From Annulohypoxylon bovei var. microspora (Eukaryota; Ascomycota; Sordariomycetes; Xylariales; Hypoxylaceae): DNA of 64,000 nucleotides. The notes beneath the pieces are model-generated. The model searched no databases, was not told the DNA's origin, and saw only the letters and a program-made list of their open reading frames with translations. The stretch covers positions 153,753-217,752 of the forward strand of contig MU405273.1 in the NCBI GenBank assembly GCA_022836615.1, written 5' to 3'. The number at the start of each line of letters is the position of its first letter. The first letter of the stretch is position 1. Position numbers and translations under genes: made by a program. Positions 57,469 through 64,000 of the stretch are shown here, piece by piece.

Positions 57469-58830
57469 CTTGCGATATATTCTAACGACGGCAAGGGATC
57501 TTTGACGAAGTCGGCGTCCGAAACGGCGTCACCAAGTGCTCGTCGCGGATTTGGAAATCTGATGAGGCTACCGTGGTAACTACCGGCCGCCAAGAACCTG
57601 GGGAAGTTCGCCGCAATTGCTGGAGGTATTTGAGCGCTCTTGGAAGCAGGGCCAGATTCTGTAGGCGAATCTAATAAGATTCGAGTACGCGGTCGTGAGA
57701 CGCCTTAACCCCGTGCGGTAACTCGGAGCGTCTGCATATAGGTTGGATGCGACCCTGACCGCCCGGCTATTTACAGATCTATTAAGTTCGGACCTTCGGT
57801 TCTCATGAGATCTAAGAATAGGAGCATGAGAATTAGCCACGCCTAAAGAAATAACGATCCAGGGTTTCTCTCGCGCTTCAACTCGTACGGCTACACCGCC
57901 CATGTGAAGCAATACGTTATTAGCCGATTAGTTACGATTCATCTAAGAGTCAAGAAAGTTACCACGAAATCGATCGTTACTTCAGGTACTGGAAATATAT
58001 ATGCACACCCCTGCCATTAATAGGTATATAGGCATCTACCTACCTATGCGTAGGTACCTAATCCAGAGATATACTACTTATCTTGGGATTATTCAGATAT
58101 AAAGTTTTCCTAATAAGCTATCTAACAAGTCGATAAAAAATACCAGTCGTCAATCTTCATGATACTCATATCCGCAGACGTGCGAAAACACAAAGACCTA
58201 CCTATCCCATCCTCAAGGCTTCAGATGTATTTGACCGGGGTGTCCATTTTGGCACATTGTCTGTAATCATATTAATGCTACCTTAAATAGAGCTTCTGCA
58301 CCCACATTGACGATATTAGCCATATTAGCCAATCCCTCCACATTTGGAGCTGTAAGAGCTCCGATGCCAGCCAATCCTTCGCCATAACCCCCAAAGTGCC
58401 AAGCAGATCTCGCGCAGGGGGTCTGTCTTGCCATGCGCGACAGGGAAGCTTAAACGCGCCACTGATGTCTAACCGTCCGGAGCAAGCAGGGCATGCGCAA
58501 TGTCTTTTATTACGTTGTCTATAGCGGGGTGCGCCTCAACGTCGAGACTTGGCTGGAGCTGCCCGAAGCTGGATTCGACGCCGGACCCCTCCACCAACTT
58601 GGAAATGGGAAGAGCCCAAGCGACCCTAGATCAGGCATCCCACATCAACCGGAAATTGACGAGGTGACAGGGGAAGGTCGAGCGCAGCCTGTCCCGCAAC
58701 CTCCTCGCCCCGGCCAGGCGACATATAAGAGCTGCTCCCATACCTCGAGCCCCCCCTCACCAACCAACGAAGCATACCACTTTTCGGAAGCCCTCTTTTC
58801 CACCCGCCGCCGATCTCACCGCGTCCCAAG
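57469..58830. promoter_or_regulatory. Shared divergent promoter region of LPMO and CE15 genes
   Basis: This 1.36-kb region separates two secreted plant cell-wall enzymes transcribed away from each other. An ATATAA box at 58723-58728 lies about 103 bp before the CE15 ATG. A GCGGGG hexamer near 58524 fits the carbon-catabolite repressor consensus SYGGRG. These are consensus matches by eye, not demonstrated sites. No ORF in the region is convincing. Confidence 0.5.
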
Positions 58831-60021
58831 ATGATGCGCCACCTGACCTCCGCCCTCCTGCTGGGCTCCGCCGCCCACGCCCTGCCGTTCGCAAATATCT
58901 ACCAGCGCCAGAACACCTCCGACTGCTCGCTCAAAGACACCTACCCGGCCGTGGACTACGCCAAGCTCCCGGACCCGTTCACCTTCGAGGACGGGAAGAA
59001 GGTCGCGAGCCAGGCCGACTGGACCTGCCGCCAGCAGGAGATCAGCAAGCTCCTCCAGCAGTACGAGCTGGGCGCCTACCCGCCGCCCCCCGACAAGGTC
59101 GAGGCCACGCTGTCGGGGACCACCCTGGCGGTCAAGGTGACGGTCGGCACCAAGTCCGTCACGATCAACGCGTCCATCCAGAAGCCTAGCACCAGCCCGG
59201 GCCCCGCCATCGTCACCATCGGGGGCTCCTCGCTCCCCATCCCGGGCACCGTGGGGACGGTCGGCTTCAACAACGACCAGTTCGCCTCGCAGGCGTCCGG
59301 CAGCTCCCGCGGCCAGGGCGCCTTCTACACGCTCTTCGGCAACACGCACTCCGCCGGCGCCCTGACCGCGTGGGCCTGGGGCGTAGACCGCGTCATCGAC
59401 GGCCTCGAGCAGGTGGGCGCAGCGGCGTCCGGCATCGACCCCAAGAGGCTCGGGACCACGGGCTGCTCCCGAAACGGCAAGGGCGCCTTCGTCGTCGGCG
59501 CCCTCGCCAACCGCATCGCCCTCACCCTCCCCCAGGAGTCCGGCTCCGGCGGCGCCGCCTGCTGGCGCATCTCGGACGACGAGCACAGCAAGGGCAAGAA
59601 CATCCAGACCGCCGGCGAGATCGTCGGAGAGAACGTGTGGTTCAGCAAGAACCTCGACGCCTACACGTCCAAGACCAGCACCATGCCCGAGGACCACCAC
59701 ATGCTGGCCGCCCTCGTCGCCCCCCGCGGCCTGCTGTCGTTCGAGAACGACATCGACTGGCTGGGCCCCGTCAGCACCACCGGCTGCATGAAGGCCGGCC
59801 GCCTCATCTACAAGGTCCTGGGCGCGCCTACCAACATGGGCTTCTCCCTCGTCGGAGGCCACAGCCACTGCCAGTTCCCGGCCTCGCAGCAGCCCGAGCT
59901 CACCGCCTACATCAACTACTTCCTCCTCGCCGGCACCACCGCGCCCCCGGAGGTCGAGAAGAGCAGCGCGAGCGTGACCGTCACCGACTGGGCTCCGTGG
60001 GAGATCCCGGCCCTCACCTAA
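58831..60021 (+). CDS. 4-O-methyl-glucuronoyl methylesterase (CE15), secreted
   Basis: The intronless product is 396 aa. A signal peptide covers about residues 1-18 (HLTSALLLGSAAHA). The alpha/beta hydrolase has the CE15 motif GCSRNGKGA with nucleophile Ser213, acid Glu236 (QESGSGG) and His346 (GGHSHCQFP), and the conserved WAWGVDRVIDGLE helix. It cleaves ester bonds between glucuronic acid of xylan and lignin alcohols. The catalytic core has the full fungal length and no CBM1. Codon third positions are strikingly C-rich compared with neighbours, which also creates a long antisense open frame. The ATG at 58831 directly precedes a second ATG, so either could be used. Confidence 0.94.
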   Translation: MMRHLTSALLLGSAAHALPFANIYQRQNTSDCSLKDTYPAVDYAKLPDPFTFEDGKKVASQADWTCRQQEISKLLQQYELGAYPPPPDKVEATLSGTTLAVKVTVGTKSVTINASIQKPSTSPGPAIVTIGGSSLPIPGTVGTVGFNNDQFASQASGSSRGQGAFYTLFGNTHSAGALTAWAWGVDRVIDGLEQVGAAASGIDPKRLGTTGCSRNGKGAFVVGALANRIALTLPQESGSGGAACWRISDDEHSKGKNIQTAGEIVGENVWFSKNLDAYTSKTSTMPEDHHMLAALVAPRGLLSFENDIDWLGPVSTTGCMKAGRLIYKVLGAPTNMGFSLVGGHSHCQFPASQQPELTAYINYFLLAGTTAPPEVEKSSASVTVTDWAPWEIPALT

Positions 60022-60312
60022 GCCGAGAAAAAAGCATGACGTCGGAGGACGCCAAAGAAATCTCCTGTATATAGTTGTATCTCGCGCTGCTGAATATTAA
60101 GCCTGAATATCAAGCCTGATAGTTGGAAAAGCCCGACGTTAGCCACAAAAGAATCTTACCCAGCTGTCAGTTTCAATTTGTATATACGCGAATGATGAAC
60201 CGGAACCATTTTTCAAACCCCAGACTTTATTTCTAACATCGGGATACTGGATAGATAGATACCAGGTACCTATTTACCTAGGTACCTATTTACCTTGCCA
60301 CGTGTGACTTGT
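60022..60312. other. Convergent intergenic region
   Basis: 3' flanks of CE15 and the NmrA-like gene, with an ACCAGGTACCTATTTACCTA-type motif pair at 60261-60297. Confidence 0.4.
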
Positions 60313-61367
60313 TCAACTATGTAACCACTCCTTCAGGGTGGCAGCTAGATCGTCTTCCTGGAGCCCAAGGAGTCCGTTTGCGCTGTCTTCCCCTCTAACC
60401 GCACGATTGGCCCCGTCCGCGTAGACGTGCCTCCGCAAAAGATTAGAAAAAGCGCTGAAGTCTCCCTTACCCAGCTTTTCCAATCCGATCTTCTCCTGCT
60501 CGGCGGTGCTAGCGTGCTCCACCTTCCACTTCTCGCCGGTCTCCTTTTCCACAAACTCTAGAATCTGGTTCTGAGAGGGATTGAACGACGCGACGGACAA
60601 GTACTGGTTAGCCGTCTTCTCCGGCTGGGACAGGATAGCGGCGACGGCCCTGCCGATGAAGGCTAGGTTCGAAGCCTGAACGGGCTCATCGCCGGAGTCG
60701 TAGATGACCGCAGCCTTCGCGTCTTTGTTGAATCCGAGCGACCCTGCTCGGAGTCCCTATGTACGACGTCTCCGTTAGCACTAAAAACACTCCGCAATTG
60801 CGATATCTAGCGGAGCCTACCCAGTCGAAGAATAATCCGCTCGACACGCCATTCCACGTGAACCACGGGTTCTCTGCGGATTTCTCGATGGCGTAGTCGA
60901 GGACCTTTACCTTGCCCTGAAGAATCTTACCGATCGCAGCGTCGCCGACGGTTCGCGTATTGATGCCAAACTCCGACGAGATGAATCGCTTTACCCCAGC
61001 CGCCACAGCAGCATCAACTAGCGACTTCTGGCTACCGACGGCCGCGGTCGCGATGGCAGAGACCACCGCGTCCTGTCCCTCCAGCGAGGACGTGAGCGAC
61101 TCGACCGACTGGTAATCGACTTTCTTCGACGCCACATTCGTCGGAAACGTAGCTGCCGAGTCTTCGCGGGTGAGCACGGTCACGTCGAATCCGGCCTTGA
61201 CGAGCTCCCAGACAATATCCTTTCCGACGTTACCCGACGCCTACGCGACAGTGTTAATGGATATTATACGACGATTAGTGTATTATTGTTATTATGAGTA
61301 TATCATGCTTTGCATATAAAAGCTTACTGACCCCAATGACAACCACGTTTTTAATGGGATTTGCCAT
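60313..61367 (-). CDS. NmrA-like NAD(P)-binding oxidoreductase (isoflavone-reductase-like)
   Basis: Three exons (61367-61332, 61240-60821, 60756-60313), all phase 0, give 299 aa. The dinucleotide-binding motif is assembled across the first intron (VVVIG joined to ASGNVGKDIVWEL). LTRED follows beta-2, as in NADP-preferring NmrA/phenylcoumaran-benzylic-ether-reductase-like proteins. Other landmarks are VVSAIATAAVGSQKSLVDAA, VKRFISSEFG and NPWFTWNGVSSGLFFDW. Family members act either as redox sensors or as reductases of secondary metabolites; the local context does not decide which. Confidence 0.85.
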
Positions 61368-62288
61368 AATGCCCTTGGATTTTGATCTTGATTGCCAATT
61401 ATTTACACCCGAAGGGTTCCTACAATCGAATCCAAGTGTCTCGTCGAATTGATTACGACAGAACAATTGCCGGGCCTGAGAGGGCTATTTATCTACGAGC
61501 CGACCTCCAAGCGGGGGTGGTGATATGTGATGTCAATTAGGTTACAGCTGGTGAAATTGCAGCTACGAGAGTCGGAAAGAACTTGTCCCGATTCTAGAAG
61601 ATATCCCGTGCGATCTAACAAAATGACACATTAATATGATACGGAATAGATACGCGTCTACAAGAAGTGACGAGCGACTAGAGATGTCACGCCATCCGAC
61701 TTCTTAGAACTACGCATCTTATTGGGCGAAGGAAGTGAGCTCATAAGGGGGAATATATTCGTAATTCCACGTGCCTTGGGGAAACCGCTCCATTATCAAT
61801 CGACCTCACAGTATGTCTATTTTGTCTCGTTAAATGTCAGACTATATTTATCATCGCTGAGTACGAAAGTCAAGGCCACGAGTTTCGCACATCTTTCGCG
61901 GCCCTTGCACAGTGCGTGATGGGTTAGAACAGCAATAATTGGTCAGGCCTAATAATGATCTCTCCGCTAAGCTTTAGTGGTTAATCGCTATGGCCTAGGG
62001 CACCTAGTCACTGAAACAAAGCCTATTATAGTGCACAAAGGCCTTAGTTTACACGGCTTTAACCTTCATGGATCAAATCCATGGATGTGCGAAACTTTTG
62101 GCCTTGATTTTCAAAAACCATGACTAAATCCGCCCTCCTTATTATATTTAGGTACCTAGCATACTAGTAATACATTGGAATATCGAGAATTGATTAACTA
62201 GGTAACTATCTATCGCACTCGCTAAGTAAGAAAATACAATGGCTTGTCCGAAACTCAACATAAAGTACTAGTTACCGTCAAATATATG
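61368..62288. other. Intergenic, no gene recognised
   Basis: Between the NmrA-like gene and the monooxygenase relic; no coding ORF. A short palindrome (ATGGATCAAATCCATGGATG) lies at 62069-62088. Confidence 0.4.
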
Positions 62289-63689
62289 TTAGAAAATGTT
62301 GCACACGACACCGACGGCGTTCTCGAGGCTGCGCGTGCCGTTGCCGAAAGGCTGATGCGGACCGAGAACCATGAACATGTTGGGCATGTCCGGCGCCATT
62401 ATGCCGAGGAACGTTCTGGGTTTGTGATCAACCCATATAACTCGACTGCCCTTCTCCGAGTCGCTATAACCGAGCAGCAGACGGCCGCCCTTACCGCGAA
62501 AGTCGATGGCGCTGAAGGATCCCGTGATGGCATTGAACCCGGTCGCGAAGATGAGGACGTCGAGTTCGTGGCTCTTGCTATCCTTCGTGTTGATTCCCGC
62601 GGAATCTACCGTCTCGATCGGCGTCTTCCTCAAGTCTACCAGCCTGACGTTAGGTCGATTGTACACCTCGAAGTAACCGCTTTCTAGGGGCACACGCCGC
62701 ATTCCGAAGCCGTGATTTTTCGGTATCAGGGAATCTGCCACTTCCGGGTCATTTAGGCGCGCCCTGATCTTTGCCGCCATGTACTCCGAGTACAAGTCGT
62801 TGGCCTCGCGGTCCGTGTAAATATCTTTGAAGACACCTAGCCATTTACCGAACCCCTGCCCATCGTACAACCTGTCCCACAGCGCGACGCGCTCTTCCCG
62901 GGTCACGTCACACGACTTTCGAGGGTCCGCCTGGTACAAGAACCCCGAAGACGTCTTTGCGCACTGGTCGAAGATGGAGTCGTATTCCCGGGCGTGCTTC
63001 TTCATCTGCTCCGGGGAGATCTCTCGAGACCTGAGCGGCGCCGACCAGTTGGCCGTCCTCTGGAACACCGTCAAAGAGTCGAAATTGGACGCCGCAGCGA
63101 TCGCCGTTATCGTCTGTATCCCCGTCGCACCAGTTCCGATCACGCCAACTTTCTTTCCACCGATATCTCGCCTGACATCGACGTCTCTCGGCCACGCCGA
63201 GGTGTGAAAGGCCTGGCCTCCGAAATCATCGATACCCGGGATCACAGGGAGAGTGGGTCGGGATAGGAAGCCCAGGCAGCTGACAAAAAACCGCGCTCGA
63301 TATTCGCATCCGAGGCTGTCGGTGAAGAGCCAAGAACGAGAATCATCGAGCCACCGCGCAGACCTGATCGTCGTATTGAGCTGTATGTCCTTGTAGAAAT
63401 CGTGTTTTTCGCACACGCGTTCGATATATCTCAGCACGTCGGGCTGCGTCGAAAAGGTTTCCTTCCAATATTAATCTTGGAAGAGCTCCTTGTCTTAAGA
63501 GAACTGGTAGGTCAGAAACTCCGTATCGACTCGGGCACCCGGACACCGGTTGATGTACCAGGTGCCGCCCACGCCCGAGCTGGCTTCGAAGACTTTAACC
63601 CGCCACGACGGGAAGCGGTCCCGGATATAACGGAAAGCGTATACGCCGGAAAATCCGGCGCCGACGATTAAAACGTTATATTCGGCCCG
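62289..63689 (-). pseudogene. Baeyer-Villiger-type FAD monooxygenase, decayed
   Basis: A single frame runs from about 63689 down to the stop at 62289 and keeps family landmarks: FAD Rossmann VLIVGAGFSGVY, GVGGTWYINRCPGARVD, the BVMO fingerprint FGGQAFHTSAWP, NADPH Rossmann VGVIGTGATGIQ, and FATGFNAITGSF with GPHQPFGNGTRS near the end. Two in-frame TAA codons (63495-63497 and 63471-63473) interrupt the segment between TYQFS and WKETFSTQPDV. There is no ATG before the first Rossmann motif: a TAA and then AT-rich DNA precede it. The C-terminus stops soon after the GPHQPFG block, shorter than usual. The last functional gene before the telomere has therefore become a pseudogene, unless unrecognised introns rescue it. 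Confidence 0.82.
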
Positions 63690-63906
63690 AAGTTAATTTA
63701 AAAATTTCATGATAATTAAATTAATAATTCGACGATATTATTTAAAAATAAATTTAAATAAAATTTATAATTTTTCGAATTTTAAAATATTAAATTTATG
63801 CCCCGATTTAAAAGGTTTTTACGTCGTTAGTTTTAAATGGAAAAATAAATAAAAGAAAATTAATTAATAAATTCGAAAATTGCAACGAAAGTCCGGGAAA
63901 CCTCGT
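63690..63906. other. AT-rich subtelomeric tract
   Basis: About 200 bp of very AT-rich DNA (long runs of TTTAAA, AAATTTAAAT and similar) between the monooxygenase relic and the telomere. It is consistent with mutation by repeat-induced point mutation or with a simple subtelomeric spacer. No ORF. Confidence 0.6.
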
Positions 63907-64000
63907 AGGGTTAGGGTTAGGGTTAGGGTTAGGGTTAGGGTTAGGGTTAGGGTTAGGGTTAGGGTTAGGGTTAGGGTTAGGGTTAGGGTTAGGGTTAGGG
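63907..64000 (+). repeat. Telomere, (TTAGGG)15
   Basis: Fifteen perfect TTAGGG units (63911-64000) run to the end of the window, preceded by a partial AGGG. The G-rich strand runs 5' to 3' toward the end, so this is a right chromosome terminus. Confidence 0.97.

Noticed and set aside
58816..59868. 350-codon minus-strand open frame opposite CE15
   Set aside because: An antisense by-product of the C-rich third positions of the CE15 gene; Gly/Ala/Glu/Val-rich low complexity.
51638..63689. Possible secondary-metabolite cluster (ABC exporter, NmrA-like, monooxygenase)
   Set aside because: No backbone synthase (PKS, NRPS, terpene cyclase) is present, and the monooxygenase is a pseudogene.
1..64000. 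CRISPR arrays, bacterial operons, rRNA and tRNA genes
   Set aside because: The sequence is eukaryotic with spliceosomal introns. No regularly spaced repeats were found, and no convincing cloverleaf or rRNA segment was recognised by eye; a tRNA scan would be decisive.

Overview
This window is the right-hand end of a chromosome from a filamentous ascomycete (Pezizomycotina; a Sordariomycete is my best guess). The evidence is genes split by 45-120 bp introns with GTRNGT donors and CTAAC/CTAAT branch sites, fungus-specific families (AA9 LPMO, CE15 esterase, LaeA-type methyltransferase, Zn2Cys6 regulator, STE6-type exporter, MARVEL protein, NCS2 purine permease), and 15 perfect TTAGGG repeats running to base 64000. 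Starts were set at ATG codons and introns were joined by hand, so exon borders are predictions.

Layout. 0.5-11 kb: sulfite oxidase (+), MARVEL membrane protein (-), single-pass surface protein (+), secreted GDPD-like phosphodiesterase (+), GH18 chitinase (-). 12-17 kb: a LaeA-like methyltransferase with uncertain integrity, a complete gag-only LTR retroelement, and the ribosome-biogenesis WD40 protein JIP5 (+). 17.8-28 kb: 3-dehydroshikimate dehydratase (-), NCS2 purine permease (+), COX10 (+) followed at once by a long palindromic MITE, and a Myb/SANT protein (-). 28-32.5 kb: a long stretch without recognisable genes. 32.5-38 kb: a sugar transporter with one splice junction that does not keep frame (+), and a Zn2Cys6 regulator broken by a nonsense codon and an insertion of about 1.1 kb. 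38.5-45 kb: MSH6 (-) and an unknown conserved-looking protein (-). 46-51 kb: a hAT-type MITE with an 8-bp target duplication, an MFS exporter (+), a 7-bp minisatellite, and a PBDC1/YPL225W-family protein (+). 51.6-64 kb: STE6-like ABC transporter (+), AA9 LPMO (-) diverging from CE15 glucuronoyl esterase (+), NmrA-like oxidoreductase (-), a Baeyer-Villiger monooxygenase pseudogene (-), an AT-rich subtelomeric tract and the telomere.

How the genes fit together. Most are unlinked housekeeping and accessory genes. The one clear functional pair is the divergent LPMO and glucuronoyl esterase, both secreted plant cell-wall enzymes sharing one intergenic region. Mobile DNA is prominent: four small elements with well-defined ends (mariner-like MITE, gag-only LTR element, palindromic MITE, hAT MITE with a second partial copy) plus the insertion in the regulator. 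Gene decay (regulator, monooxygenase, perhaps methyltransferase and sugar transporter) is found in the same region. A short TACCTAGGTA-like motif recurs in almost every non-coding stretch.
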